64,000 nt of DNA from Fen-1058 sp964398185 (GCA_964398185.1 CAYNML010000001.1:1-64000), one strand, 5' to 3'. Positions 20,227 to 28,693 are shown, counted from the first letter of the stretch. Numbers and translations are program-made. Notes: generated from the letters alone by a model not told the origin.

Positions 20227-20258
20227 GGAGATCACCTCGCAACAGAAATGCCGCGTTC

Positions 20259-20288
20259 ATTGTAGGGGCAGACGCACTTGAAAGACAA
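20259..20288 (-). promoter_or_regulatory. Predicted sigma70-type promoter for the GH44 gene
   Basis: On the minus strand TTGTCT (20283-20288) and TACAAT (20259-20264) are 18 bases apart, about 33 bases before the GH44 start. A divergent promoter for the DUF1508 gene lies 10 bases away. Confidence 0.6.
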
Positions 20289-20297
20289 TAGGACAAA

Positions 20298-20325
20298 TTG
20301 ACCGGCTTGACAGCTGGTGTACACT
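20298..20325 (+). promoter_or_regulatory. Predicted sigma70-type promoter for the DUF1508 gene
   Basis: TTGACC (20298-20303) and TACACT (20320-20325) are separated by 16 bases, about 70 bases before the DUF1508 start. The back-to-back promoters could be co-regulated. Confidence 0.55.
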
Positions 20326-20395
20326 AAGGATGAACAGCGAACGGGTCGGCGGCTTCTTGCGGCCTGTTCACTTATCCCACTTTCAGGAGCGTGTC

Positions 20396-20731
20396 ATGGC
20401 GGTTAAGTTCGAGATCAAGAAAAACGAGAGCGGTGAGTTTACGTTCCACTTGCTGGCCAGTAACGGTCAAATCATTCTGACCAGCCAGCGCTATCAGGCC
20501 AAGGCCAGCGCGCAGGCCGGCATCGAGTCGGTCCGCAAGCACGCGGCCGACGACGCCTATTTCGAGCGCAAGACTTCGGCGGCCAACCAGCCGTACTTTG
20601 TCCTCAAAGCGGCCAACGGCCGCATCATCGGGCAGAGCGAGATGTATTCCTCGGCGGCGGCGCTGGAGAAAGGTATCGCGTCTGTCAAAGCCAATGCGCC
20701 CGCCGCCCCGGTGGTCGATCGGTCGGTTTGA
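20396..20731 (+). CDS. DUF1508 (YegP-like) protein with two tandem repeats
   Basis: Cytoplasmic protein of 111 residues built of two DUF1508 units: KFEIKKNESGEFTFHLLASN with GQIILTSQRYQAKASAQAGI, then YFVLKAANGRIIGQSEMYSS with AAALEKGIASVK. The first half carries the typical G-(Q)-I-(I)-x-(S)-(Q/E)-x-Y pattern, repeated in the second. Function of the family is not known to me; members are small, abundant stress-linked proteins in some bacteria. AGGAG sits 8 bases before ATG 20396, supporting this start over an upstream ATG. Confidence 0.9.
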   Translation: MAVKFEIKKNESGEFTFHLLASNGQIILTSQRYQAKASAQAGIESVRKHAADDAYFERKTSAANQPYFVLKAANGRIIGQSEMYSSAAALEKGIASVKANAPAAPVVDRSV

Positions 20732-20769
20732 TGAATAGGCTCCTCCGACTTTAGCGGGACGACGGTCAA

Positions 20770-20823
20770 CCTTGCGAGGGATTCAGCGCCGACTGACGCT
20801 GCCTGGCTTCAACCCTCGCAAGG
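20770..20823. terminator. Hairpin with CCTTGCGAGGG arms
   Basis: CCTTGCGAGGG (20770-20780) and its complement (20813-20823) flank 32 bases, 39 bases after the DUF1508 stop. The same arm sequence recurs near 54237, so it is a dispersed repeat that may double as a terminator. Confidence 0.5.
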
Positions 20824-20885
20824 CCTTTCCCGCTCAACCCACAAGATCCAATTAACAACGGCGAAAGCCCGCCCGGGCCTCCGCC

Positions 20886-20953
20886 GTCAACCGTCAACCG
20901 TCAACCAACAACCAACAACCAACAACCAACAACCAACAACCAACAACCAACAA
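20886..20953. repeat. 7-base tandem word array (CAACCAA)
   Basis: Starts as GTCAACC repeats, then becomes CAACCAA/CAACAAC in about eight units, ending directly at the stop codon of the adjacent minus-strand gene. It occupies the whole 3' flank of the HlyD-like gene. Confidence 0.85.
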
Positions 20954-23245
20954 CTACTTCATCATTTTCACCAGCGCCGTCATGCCCCAGCGCAGCCCTT
21001 CCGGCGCTTCGGCCAGATCGATCGTGACCGTGTAATTCACGCCCGTGGTCTTGCTCGCCTTCGACGCGATCTGCGCGATGGTGCCTGCCACCTGCACGCC
21101 GGGCAGCGCATCGATCGTCACCAGCACCTGATCGCCCACCGTCAATCCCGCGATGTCCTTCTCGTTCCAATCCGTCGTCTCGATCTGCATCCCGCCGAGA
21201 TCACCCAACCACACGAGCGGTTGTCCCGCATTCGCGTACTGTCCTTCATGGATCAACACATCGCTGATCGTTCCAGCGAACGGCGCGACGATTTCCGCTT
21301 GCTGCCGCACGGCCTTCGCGCGCTCAAGTCCGGCCTGCGCCTGCGCCACGCTCGCTTCCAGCACGGCGATGTCTTCCGCGCTCGCCCCGGCCAGCAACCG
21401 ATCGAGCTGCGCCTGCTGCGCGGCCAACTCGGCTGCACTGGCGCTCACGCCCGCTTGCGCCGCGCGCACGGCCGCCGGTTCGGCGCCTGCCCGCAATTTA
21501 TCCAGGCGCAACTGCGCCGCTTCGTATTCGCGATTCGCAATCACATACAACTCGTTCGCATCGTCCACTTGCTTCTGCGATGCCTTGCCCGCTTGTCGAT
21601 CGCCTTCCAGCACGTCGCGCCTGGTGCGCGCGCTGACCATCTCGATGTAGGCTTGCTGCACGGCCGCCTGCGCCTGATCGATCTCGGCCTGCGTTGCGCC
21701 CTTGCGCACGGCGTCGCGATTGGCCGTGGCCTGCGTCACCGCCGCTTGCGTCACCGACACCGCGCTCTGGGCCGCCAGGATCTGTTCGGGCTGCGGACCA
21801 GCCTTCACCCGATCGAGACTTGCCTGCGCCAGCGCGAGCCCCGCTTCCGCCTTCGCCACCTCCGCATCCAGCGTGGCTGTATCCAGCCGCGCGATCACAT
21901 CGCCTTGCTTCACGGTCGATCCCACATCAACCAGCAATTCGATCACGTGGCCCGGCAGCGCCGCGCTCACAATCGCTTTGTCGGCAGGTATGGCTTTGCC
22001 GGTGGCGCTGATGTGTGACGCGGCGTCGTTCGTGGCATTGCTGGCCGAGGCATTCACTTCTCGCGCAGTGAGATCGGCGTTGGCCGTCATGCCCCAGCGC
22101 AAGCCTTCGGGAATCTGATCGAGTTCAATGACCGCCGTGTAATTCACGCCCGCGCCGTCTTTAGCCTTGGGATCGATGCGCGCGATCTTGCCGGTGACGT
22201 TGACACCGGGCAGCGCATCGAACCGGATTTGCGCGGTATCGCCGACGTCGATGCGCGCGACCTCGTTCTCGCTGAGATCGCTCGTCTCGACACGCAAGCT
22301 ATTCAGATCCGCCACCTGCACGATCGGCACACCCGGCCCGACGAATTGATGCGCGTCGATCAGCACCTGCGCCACCACACCGTCGAACGGCGCGACGATG
22401 TGCGTCTGGGCCAGCTGCGCGGCTAACAGCGCGGCCTCGGCCCTGGCTTGATCGATCCTGGCTTCGGCAATGGCAATCTCTTCGGCGGTCGCTCCGGCCT
22501 TCAACAGATCCAGCTGCGCCTGCGCCACCTTCATCTGCGCCTGCGCCACGCCAATGCGCGCCTCTGCCATGCGGCGTTGATCGACCGTCGGCCCGACCAG
22601 CAGATCGTCCAGCACTTGCTGCGCGGCGGCCAGTTCCAGTTCGGCATACTTCTGCGCATTGCCCACACTCTCACCTGCGGACAACGCAAACCCGCCGCGG
22701 TCGATGATCTGCTGCATGGCCTTATCCAGTTCTGCTTTCTGCGTCTGGATGGCGTAGACCTGCGTCTCGGCCTGCATGATGTCGGCTTTGGTGATTGCCG
22801 TGTACAGCAGATCGCGCTGGGCCAGGGTCTGCGTCACCACGGCCTGCGCCGCGTTCACGGCTTCCTGTGCGGCGCGGATGTCCTCCGCGCGCGCGGGCGC
22901 TTTGAGCTGCGCCAGGCTGGCCTCGGCCACTTTCACGGCGGCCTGCTTCTGCGCCAGATTGGCTTGCAGCTCAGGCGCGCTCAAGCGCGCGATCACCTCG
23001 CCCTGCTTGATCGCATCGCCTTCTTTGACGAGCAGTTCGACCACGCTGCCCGCCTGCGCGAAGCTCAACGTTGTCCACTGCGCGGGCGCCACCTCGCCGC
23101 TGACGTTGATGACGGGCGATGTTTCCGCTGGCGCATTGACGGCGGGCGCCGGTGTGACGGTGGGCTGTCCCGCGCAGCCGCTGAGGCTGAGCACCACGCT
23201 GAGTGCGAGGATGATGGTTTGCGAAAAAGCCTTGCTGTATTTCAT
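20954..23245 (-). CDS. Double-length HlyD/MacA-like adaptor lipoprotein
   Basis: Periplasmic-adaptor-type lipoprotein of 763 residues, about twice the usual 350-450. Lipobox LSLSGCAGQ follows a signal peptide. The first half (about 45-395) has a barrel-sandwich start VVELLVKEGDAIKQGEVIARL, a long Ala/Gln-rich coiled coil, then HIVAPFDGVVAQVLI and RIDPKAKDGAGVNYTAVIEL. The second half repeats the architecture: VIELLVDVGSTVKQGDVIARL, another coiled coil, EIVAPFAGTISDVLI and KASKTTGVNYTVTIDLA, ending EGLRWGMTALV. Both halves end in the same GLRWGMTA motif. It is transcribed with MacB-type ATPase and FtsX-type permease genes, so it probably joins them in an efflux or export complex. Confidence 0.88.
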   Translation of the reverse strand: MKYSKAFSQTIILALSVVLSLSGCAGQPTVTPAPAVNAPAETSPVINVSGEVAPAQWTTLSFAQAGSVVELLVKEGDAIKQGEVIARLSAPELQANLAQKQAAVKVAEASLAQLKAPARAEDIRAAQEAVNAAQAVVTQTLAQRDLLYTAITKADIMQAETQVYAIQTQKAELDKAMQQIIDRGGFALSAGESVGNAQKYAELELAAAQQVLDDLLVGPTVDQRRMAEARIGVAQAQMKVAQAQLDLLKAGATAEEIAIAEARIDQARAEAALLAAQLAQTHIVAPFDGVVAQVLIDAHQFVGPGVPIVQVADLNSLRVETSDLSENEVARIDVGDTAQIRFDALPGVNVTGKIARIDPKAKDGAGVNYTAVIELDQIPEGLRWGMTANADLTAREVNASASNATNDAASHISATGKAIPADKAIVSAALPGHVIELLVDVGSTVKQGDVIARLDTATLDAEVAKAEAGLALAQASLDRVKAGPQPEQILAAQSAVSVTQAAVTQATANRDAVRKGATQAEIDQAQAAVQQAYIEMVSARTRRDVLEGDRQAGKASQKQVDDANELYVIANREYEAAQLRLDKLRAGAEPAAVRAAQAGVSASAAELAAQQAQLDRLLAGASAEDIAVLEASVAQAQAGLERAKAVRQQAEIVAPFAGTISDVLIHEGQYANAGQPLVWLGDLGGMQIETTDWNEKDIAGLTVGDQVLVTIDALPGVQVAGTIAQIASKASKTTGVNYTVTIDLAEAPEGLRWGMTALVKMMK

Positions 23246-23297
23246 GTTGTGTACTGTCCTATCTGCCTCGCCATGACGGTGGCTGAGTAGATACAAA

Positions 23298-24044
23298 CTA
23301 TCGATGAATCTCGTCCACAATTTCGCCGTCGGCGATCACGATCGTGCGCTTGGCGCGCTGCGCCAGATCGCTGTCGTGCGTCACCATCAAAATCGTCTTG
23401 CCCTGCGCGACGAGATTCTCAAACAGCTCCATCACGGCTTCCGCCGTCGTCCAATCCAGATTGCCCGTTGGTTCGTCGGTGGCGATGATGGGCGGATCGT
23501 TGGCGAGTGATCGCGCAATGGCCGCGCGCTGCTGCTGCCCACCCGCCAGGTGATTGGGCAGCTTGTGCGCGTACTCGGCGATGCCCACCAGTTCCAATAA
23601 GGCCAGCGCGCGATCGCTGCGTTCCTGCCGCGGATAGATGTCGCAGAAATCCATCGGCAGGCGCACGTTCTCCAGCACGGTCAGCGCGGGCAGCAGTTGA
23701 AAGAACTGAAAGACCACGCCCAGATGCGTGCCGCGCCACGTGGCCGTCTGGCTTTCATCCAGCCGATGGACCGGCGTGCCGCCGATGAAGATCTCGCCTT
23801 TGGATGGGCGATCGATGCCCGTCAGCATGTTGATCAGCGTGGTCTTGCCGCTGCCCGACTTGCCGATGATGGACACGAACTCGCCCCGATCGATCTTGAG
23901 ATCGACGCCGTTGAGGGCCGTGAATTTGCCCGCCGGGGTCTCGTAGACTTTGTGCACGTCGTGCAGTTTGATCAACGAGCCGTCGTCGTTCAATTTGCCG
24001 TTGGCGTTGGAGCCGTTGGGTTTCTGCTTGTTGTTTCGGAACAT
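23298..24044 (-). CDS. ABC transporter ATP-binding protein, MacB/LolD type
   Basis: ATPase of 248 residues with Walker A GKSGSGKTT, the MacB/LolD-type Q-loop VVFQFFQLLPALTVLENV, signature LAGGQQQRAAIARSL, Walker B IIATDEPTGNLD and switch histidine MVTHDSD. The signature reads LAGGQ, not LSGGQ, which is common in this class. ATG 24044 has GGGAATTGAAG upstream and is preferred to an in-frame ATG at 24089. It partners with the long permease at 24130 and the adaptor lipoprotein at 20954. Confidence 0.92.
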   Translation of the reverse strand: MFRNNKQKPNGSNANGKLNDDGSLIKLHDVHKVYETPAGKFTALNGVDLKIDRGEFVSIIGKSGSGKTTLINMLTGIDRPSKGEIFIGGTPVHRLDESQTATWRGTHLGVVFQFFQLLPALTVLENVRLPMDFCDIYPRQERSDRALALLELVGIAEYAHKLPNHLAGGQQQRAAIARSLANDPPIIATDEPTGNLDWTTAEAVMELFENLVAQGKTILMVTHDSDLAQRAKRTIVIADGEIVDEIHR

Positions 24045-24063
24045 CTTCAATTCCCATGACAAT

Positions 24064-24129
24064 GATCCACGCATCACACGAATTTCCACTCATTCATTCG
24101 TGAAGGTTCGTGTGAATTCGTGGAGAAAA
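24064..24129. repeat. Word array of TTCGTG type before the ATPase gene
   Basis: Repeated CATTCGTG/TTCGTGTG/AATTCGTG words with partial inverted copies at the left end fill the spacer between the permease and ATPase genes (minus strand). It is similar in style, though not in sequence, to the other spacer arrays. Confidence 0.6.
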
Positions 24130-26550
24130 TTACTCGTAATCCAGCACTTCCCGCACGCTCAATCTCACGGCGTTGCCCGCCGGCCCCAGGCTCGACAGGA
24201 TGCCGATCCCCACCACAATCGCCAACCAGACGATGACGCCGATCAGCGAGTACTGAAAATTCGTCTGCGCCTTCAGCACCGATTCGACCACCGCGCCCGC
24301 CAGCACGCGGCCCACCGGCGCGGAAAGCAGCGTGGCAAACGCCCAGCTCATCAACCCCACCACGATGCCTTCCACCACCACCACTTGGCGCACCGCCGGA
24401 TTCGCCGCGCCCACCGCGCGCAGCACGCCGATCTCGCGCGTGCGCTCCAGCACGTTCATACCCATCGTGCCGGTCAGGCTCAGCGCGCCCACCACGGCCA
24501 GCAGGCCCGCCATCACCACCAGCACCAGCAGGATGATGTCGAACGCCCCGGCGAACATTTCATACGACACGTGCCGCGTCTGGCTCAGGCTGTTGCTCAG
24601 GCCCGCGTCCTTGAAGCGCTGCTCCAACTGCGCCGCGATACGATCCTGCGTGGCGTTGTCGCTAAAGCCGGCGGAGTTGGCGCGGATGCGAATGGTATCG
24701 GCCTGATTCTGCCGCCCGGTGAGTTTGCCGAAGGTGTCGAAGTTCATGTACACGCGCGGCCCCGACAAATGCTTCGATAGAATTCCGGCGACCTCATACG
24801 TCCGTTCGGTATTGCCAACCTTCAACGTGATCTCACTCCCCACTTTCACGTCGGGCTCGCGCTCCAAAAAGTCGTCGTTGATGACCACCTGCCGCGTGTC
24901 GTCGGCTTTCAGCCAGCGGCCGCTCAGCAGCTGCGGCTCGATCGTCTGGGCATCAGCCGGCAGGCCGCTGATGTCGATCTCGTCGCCTTCCGTGCCGTCG
25001 GGGTGCATCACGATGCCGCTGGCCGCCATCCAACCTTCGGCCACGGTCACGCCCGGAATGCGCCGCGCCTCGCGCTCCACCGCAAAGCGATTAGTGCCGT
25101 AAGGCAGCCCCATGGCTGCGTCGAAGGCGAGATAGCGGCCCACTTCGTTGATCTGCGCCGTCAACGACGCGCGCGTGCTGAAGGCGGCCATGAACATCGC
25201 GCCGGCCAGCGTCAGCGTGATGACCGTGAAGGCCAGCCGCGCTTTGTTGCGGAAGGTGTTGCGCAGCGAGAGCAGAATCGGCGGGCTGAGGCGGCGCACC
25301 TTCACCAGAATTTTGTCGATCAGGCCCTTGCGATCTTCGTCGTTGAGGCCGTATTCATAGATCGCGTCATGGACCGAGAGGCGCGTGCCGGATACGATCG
25401 GGTACAGCGCCACCCCGATCGGCATCAGCAGCCCCACGGCGGCTTGCAGCAGCCACACCTGCGCGGGCAGATCGACCTGGCTGATCGTGAAGTTCAGGAA
25501 ACTGGCGGCCAGCGTCGCGAGTCCCGCCGCGCCCAACAGGCCCAGCGGCAGTCCGATCGCCAGACCGATGACGCTGAGGATCAATACGTTGAGCAGGTAC
25601 ATGCCGATCAACTGGCGGCGCACGGCGCCCACCGCGCGCATGATGCCGATCTGCTTGATCTGCTGGGTCAGGATCGCCGAGATGGTGTTGACCACCAATC
25701 CGCCGCTCAGGAAGATCGCCAGGATGCCCATCACTTGCAGCACCAGCAGCAGGCCGTTGATCTGATTCTGCGCCCAGTGCTGGCCCGGGTCTGAACTATA
25801 GCCCGGTATCTGAATGCGCCCCACCGTGTAACCGGCCGGCTGAATGATGCGATCGCGCGCCAGCGCCGCCACTTTCAGCACGTGTTCACGGTTGTAGGGA
25901 TCCTCGGTCGTGACGACGTCAATGCGATTGTAGTAAGGCCGCAGGCCCAGCCATGTCAGCGTGGGCATGGAGACGTAGCCGTTGGCCTGATTGCCCAGGT
26001 TGTACGGGCGGATGAAGATGTCGTGCACGATGCCGGCCACCGTCAACTCGTAGCGGCGCTGATTGTCGATCTCGACCGTGACGGTGTCGCCCACATCCAC
26101 GCCCAGACCCTTGGCCGACTGCCGCTCGAGCAGAATCTCGCGCACCCCCGGCACGCCCGATCCTTTTTCCGCCGGCAGCCGGTTGATTTTGATATCGCTG
26201 AAATCCGGCACGGTCATCAAACTAAGGTCGCGCGCCACGCCCTGGCTGTCGAAGACCGTCGCCGCGGCGGTGCGGCGCGCCTGTGTGGTCTTCACTTCGC
26301 GCAGGTTGTCCACGGCTTTGGCGAGGCTCTCGTCAAAGGGCGAGACGTAGATTTGCACCAGCGCCGGGTTGCCGGCCAGATACGGTCCGAACAGATCGCG
26401 CTCGATCATGCTCTTGGCGTTGTTGATCATGCCCACGGCGGCCACGCCCACGGCGATCGAGAGGATCACCAGCAGCGATCGGGTTTTGTGATCCCAGATG
26501 TCTTTGAAGATTTTGATCCAGCGCGTTGGAAGCTCCACCATTTTTTCCAT
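24130..26550 (-). CDS. FtsX-type ABC permease with two FtsX domains
   Basis: Membrane protein of 806 residues. TM1 (about 22-43, LLVILSIAVGVAAVGM) precedes a large extracytoplasmic domain; a cluster of TM segments follows at about 270-390 (LQVMGILAIFLSGGLVV, LILSVIGLAIGLPLGLLGA, LLQAAVGLLMPIGVALYPI), then a second MacB-like outer domain and three C-terminal TM helices (LLVLVVMAGLLAVVGALSLT, VVVVEGIVVGLMSWAFATL, VIVWLAIVVGIGILSSLGPA). It has the doubled FtsX core and ends in the usual LSVREVLDYE. Such permeases move lipoproteins, lipids, peptides or drugs by mechanotransmission. ATG 26550 and 26541 are both possible; the first is used. Confidence 0.9.
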   Translation of the reverse strand: MEKMVELPTRWIKIFKDIWDHKTRSLLVILSIAVGVAAVGMINNAKSMIERDLFGPYLAGNPALVQIYVSPFDESLAKAVDNLREVKTTQARRTAAATVFDSQGVARDLSLMTVPDFSDIKINRLPAEKGSGVPGVREILLERQSAKGLGVDVGDTVTVEIDNQRRYELTVAGIVHDIFIRPYNLGNQANGYVSMPTLTWLGLRPYYNRIDVVTTEDPYNREHVLKVAALARDRIIQPAGYTVGRIQIPGYSSDPGQHWAQNQINGLLLVLQVMGILAIFLSGGLVVNTISAILTQQIKQIGIMRAVGAVRRQLIGMYLLNVLILSVIGLAIGLPLGLLGAAGLATLAASFLNFTISQVDLPAQVWLLQAAVGLLMPIGVALYPIVSGTRLSVHDAIYEYGLNDEDRKGLIDKILVKVRRLSPPILLSLRNTFRNKARLAFTVITLTLAGAMFMAAFSTRASLTAQINEVGRYLAFDAAMGLPYGTNRFAVEREARRIPGVTVAEGWMAASGIVMHPDGTEGDEIDISGLPADAQTIEPQLLSGRWLKADDTRQVVINDDFLEREPDVKVGSEITLKVGNTERTYEVAGILSKHLSGPRVYMNFDTFGKLTGRQNQADTIRIRANSAGFSDNATQDRIAAQLEQRFKDAGLSNSLSQTRHVSYEMFAGAFDIILLVLVVMAGLLAVVGALSLTGTMGMNVLERTREIGVLRAVGAANPAVRQVVVVEGIVVGLMSWAFATLLSAPVGRVLAGAVVESVLKAQTNFQYSLIGVIVWLAIVVGIGILSSLGPAGNAVRLSVREVLDYE

Positions 26551-26769
26551 AACCGCAACTTGATCCTGCCATCGTCATTGCGAGCGCTTCTCAGCGAAGC
26601 AATCTCCCGCGCAACAGCCGTATGCGCTGATCGGCCAGGAGATTGCTTCGTCGCAAACAGCGCTCCTCGCAATGACGCACGTTGGTGACAATTATCCCGC
26701 TGAACCCGGAAGAGCCATTTTTTCCATAACCGCAACTTGATCCTGCCATCGTCATTGCGAGCGCTTCTC
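26538..26769. repeat. Tandem 177-bp repeat (first copy plus start of second)
   Basis: A unit beginning with the first codons of the permease gene (CCATTTTTTCC on the plus strand), followed by an inverted-repeat element (26573-26677, arms CGTCATTGCGAG), is repeated from 26715 and again after the gap. The period between the first two copies is 177 bases. Only the copy at 26538-26550 is joined to the permease reading frame. Confidence 0.85.
26573..26677. mobile_element. MITE-like element, CGTCATTGCGAG arms, copy 1
   Basis: 105 bp bounded by perfect 12-base inverted repeats CGTCATTGCGAG and CTCGCAATGACG, with inner inverted repeats GAAGCAATCTC / GAGATTGCTTC. This is a non-coding, probably passively mobilised repeat family; other copies here are at 26750 (cut by gap), 26905-27032, 32160-32284, 40403-40527 and 63096-63180. 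No transposase is present in the window. Confidence 0.85.
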
Positions 26770-26869
26770 NNNNNNNNNNNNNNNNNNNNNNNNNNNNNNN
26801 NNNNNNNNNNNNNNNNNNNNNNNNNNNNNNNNNNNNNNNNNNNNNNNNNNNNNNNNNNNNNNNNNNNNN
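26770..26869. other. Scaffold gap (100 N)
   Basis: 100 unknown bases inside the tandem repeat upstream of the permease gene. The repeat itself very probably caused the assembly break, so its real copy number is unknown. Confidence 0.98.
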
Positions 26870-26904
26870 CCATTTTTTCCATAACCGCAACTTGATCCTG
26901 CCAT

Positions 26905-27032
26905 CGTCATTGCGAGCGCTTCTCAGCGAAGCAATCTCCCGCGCAACAGCCGTATGCGCTGATCGGCCAGGAGATTGCTTCGTCGCAAACAGCGCTCACC
27001 TGCCCCGCGCCGTTGGCGGGGTTGCAATGACG
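26905..27032. mobile_element. MITE-like element, copy after the gap
   Basis: Same family as 26573-26677: left arm CGTCATTGCGAG at 26905, inner GAAGCAATCTC and GAGATTGCTTC; the right end is altered by an extra GC-rich hairpin (CACCTGCCCCGCGCC region) and reads GTTGCAATGACG instead of CTCGCAATGACG. It lies just past the 3' end of the second ATPase gene (minus strand). Confidence 0.8.
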
Positions 27033-27041
27033 ACAGCCCGG

Positions 27042-27770
27042 CTAATGCTTTACTATCTGTCCGTCGGCCATTTCGATGACACGCGGCGCGCGGGCCGCGA
27101 TCTCTTTATCGTGCGTCACCACCAGCAGCGTCTTGCCGTGCTCCACCAGGCTGGTAAACAGATCGAAAATTTCGTGGGACGTTTTCGAGTCGAGATTCCC
27201 CGTCGGTTCGTCGGCGACGATGACGGGCGGATCGTTGGCCAGCGCGCGCGCGATGGCCACGCGCTGCTGCTGCCCGCCGGAGATGCGCGACGGAATTTTG
27301 TAGGCGTGCTCGGCGATGCCCACGCGCTCGAGCAGCTGCAGGGCGCGCGCTTTGCGCTCGCGCAGCGGGTAGGTGTTGTTGAAGTCCATCACCAGCGTGA
27401 TGTTCTCGATCAGCGTGAGCGAGGGCAGCAGTTGAAAGAACTGAAAGACGACGCCCAGATTGCGGCCGCGCCAGCGCGCGCGCTGATCTTCGCTGAGATG
27501 CTGAATGGCCGTGCCGTTGACGATGATCTCGCCCGAGGTAGGCCGATCGATGCCGGTGAGCAGGTTGACCATGGTGGACTTGCCCGCGCCCGACTTGCCC
27601 AGCACCGCGGCGAACTCGCCGTGCTGCACTTGCAGATCGATGCCTTTCAGCGCGGTGTAATCGCCGGCGGCGGTCTGGTACACCTTGACCAGCTGCTGGG
27701 CCTGGATCGCCCAATCGGGCTGGCCGTTGGCCGCCGTGCTGTTCAGCGTTGAGAGTTGCTGTGTGTTCAT
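27042..27770 (-). CDS. ABC transporter ATP-binding protein, MacB/LolD type (second)
   Basis: Second ATPase of this cluster, 242 residues, with Walker A GKSGAGKST, VVFQFFQLLPSLTLIEN, signature ISGGQQQRVAIARAL, Walker B VIVADEPTGNLD and switch histidine VVTHDKE. It is a paralogue of the ATPase at 23298 (many identical segments) but has its own N-terminal linker. ATG 27770 was chosen; the frame is open to 27830 but that would run into the operator/promoter region. It is the first gene of the minus-strand run and faces the TetR gene, so it may serve the same permease or a partner elsewhere. Confidence 0.92.
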   Translation of the reverse strand: MNTQQLSTLNSTAANGQPDWAIQAQQLVKVYQTAAGDYTALKGIDLQVQHGEFAAVLGKSGAGKSTMVNLLTGIDRPTSGEIIVNGTAIQHLSEDQRARWRGRNLGVVFQFFQLLPSLTLIENITLVMDFNNTYPLRERKARALQLLERVGIAEHAYKIPSRISGGQQQRVAIARALANDPPVIVADEPTGNLDSKTSHEIFDLFTSLVEHGKTLLVVTHDKEIAARAPRVIEMADGQIVKH

Positions 27771-27792
27771 GGTCTGCCTATACAAATCAAGC

Positions 27793-27812
27793 GCCGCCTC
27801 GCGGGAGGCGGC
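27793..27812. repeat. 8-bp-stem hairpin in the efflux-operon leader
   Basis: GCCGCCTC and GAGGCGGC flank GCGG immediately before the operator region. It would lie in the 5' leader of the minus-strand ATPase transcript and could affect its stability. Confidence 0.45.
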
Positions 27813-27815
27813 CAA

Positions 27816-27844
27816 TTGACTTATCGACACTTTGTCGATAAACT
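27816..27844 (+). promoter_or_regulatory. TetR promoter with internal palindromic operator
   Basis: TTGACT (27816-27821) and TAAACT (27839-27844) are separated by 17 bases and point toward the TetR gene. A perfect palindrome, TTATCGACA-CTT-TGTCGATAA (27821-27841), fills the spacer. A repressor bound there would block this promoter and, by position, the divergent efflux operon. Confidence 0.75.
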
Positions 27845-27912
27845 AGGGTAAGTATAACCCACATTGGCGCGGCGTCAATGTGCCAAAAGTTAGGGTTGGC
27901 TGAGGAAGGGAT

Positions 27913-28530
27913 ATGAAAAAAGTCACGTCGCAGCTGGGCCAGAAACTTGATCCGCGGGTGGTGCGCACCCGGCAGCAGCTGCGCGACGCGCTGGTGTCGC
28001 TCATCGAAGAGAAAGGCTTTGATGCGCTGACGGTGCAGGACATCACCGATCGGGCGGAGTTGAACCGCGCCACGTTTTATCTGCATTATCGCGACAAGCA
28101 CGATCTGCTGGAAAACAGCCTGCGCGATGCGATCGATGAATTGCTGGCCGACCTGGGCGCTTCGACTGACGAGCAGGACCAGCTGATCGGCGACGAATCG
28201 CCGCGCCCGATCAAGGCCGCGTTCGAGCACGTGGCGCAGCACGCCCACTTCTACCGGGTGATGTTGAGCGCGGAGGGGGTGCCGGCCTTCAGCGCGGGGG
28301 TGCGCGATCACATTGCGGCCATCACACTGCGCTGGCTCAACGCGCTGCAGCCGCATCCGCGCCAGAGCCGGGTGCCGCTGGAAATCGTGGCCAGTTCGCT
28401 GAGCTGGTCGCTGCTGGGTGTGCTGATCTGGTGGCTGGAGCACGACATGCCCCATCCGCCGGACTACATGGCTGAGCAGTTCCGGTTGTTGATTGCGCTG
28501 GATTTGCGGCAGGTGTTAGGGCTGGAATAA
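27913..28530 (+). CDS. TetR/AcrR-family transcriptional repressor
   Basis: Regulator of 205 residues. The N-terminal HTH is TRQQLRDALVSLIEEKGFDA then LTVQDITDRAELNRATFYLH, the classic TetR pattern. The C-terminal ligand domain (about 80-200) has LEHDMPHPPDYMAEQFRLL and resembles the DhaS/TetR_C_8 subgroup. It is divergent from the export operon at 20954-27770 and its own promoter carries a perfect palindromic operator, so it most likely represses both in response to a small molecule or membrane stress. AGGAAGGGATATG gives a good ribosome site. Confidence 0.92.
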   Translation: MKKVTSQLGQKLDPRVVRTRQQLRDALVSLIEEKGFDALTVQDITDRAELNRATFYLHYRDKHDLLENSLRDAIDELLADLGASTDEQDQLIGDESPRPIKAAFEHVAQHAHFYRVMLSAEGVPAFSAGVRDHIAAITLRWLNALQPHPRQSRVPLEIVASSLSWSLLGVLIWWLEHDMPHPPDYMAEQFRLLIALDLRQVLGLE

Positions 28531-28545
28531 AAACAGGCAAACCGT

Positions 28546-28629
28546 GTCATTCCCGCGCGCTTCTGGCGGGAATCTAGAGGCGTTGCCAGCGGTGAGGCTG
28601 GATGCCCGACAGAAACATTCGGGCATGAC
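28546..28629. repeat. Dispersed repeat of the GTCATTCCCGC type
   Basis: 84 bp with imperfect inverted ends (GTCATTCCCGCGC near the left, TCGGGCATGAC at the right) and inner GCGGGAATC and GGATGCCCGA words. It lies between the TetR and acyl-CoA dehydrogenase genes and looks like another non-coding repeat family. Confidence 0.55.
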
Positions 28630-28664
28630 GGTTGAGCACTAACCAATCATGTGACATTCGTCAA

Positions 28665-28693
28665 TTGCCTTGCAACGCATCCTGTCATACACT
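28665..28693 (+). promoter_or_regulatory. Predicted promoter for the acyl-CoA dehydrogenase gene
   Basis: TTGCCT (28665-28670) and TACACT (28688-28693) are 17 bases apart, with the start codon 37 bases downstream and GGAGG in between. Confidence 0.6.
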
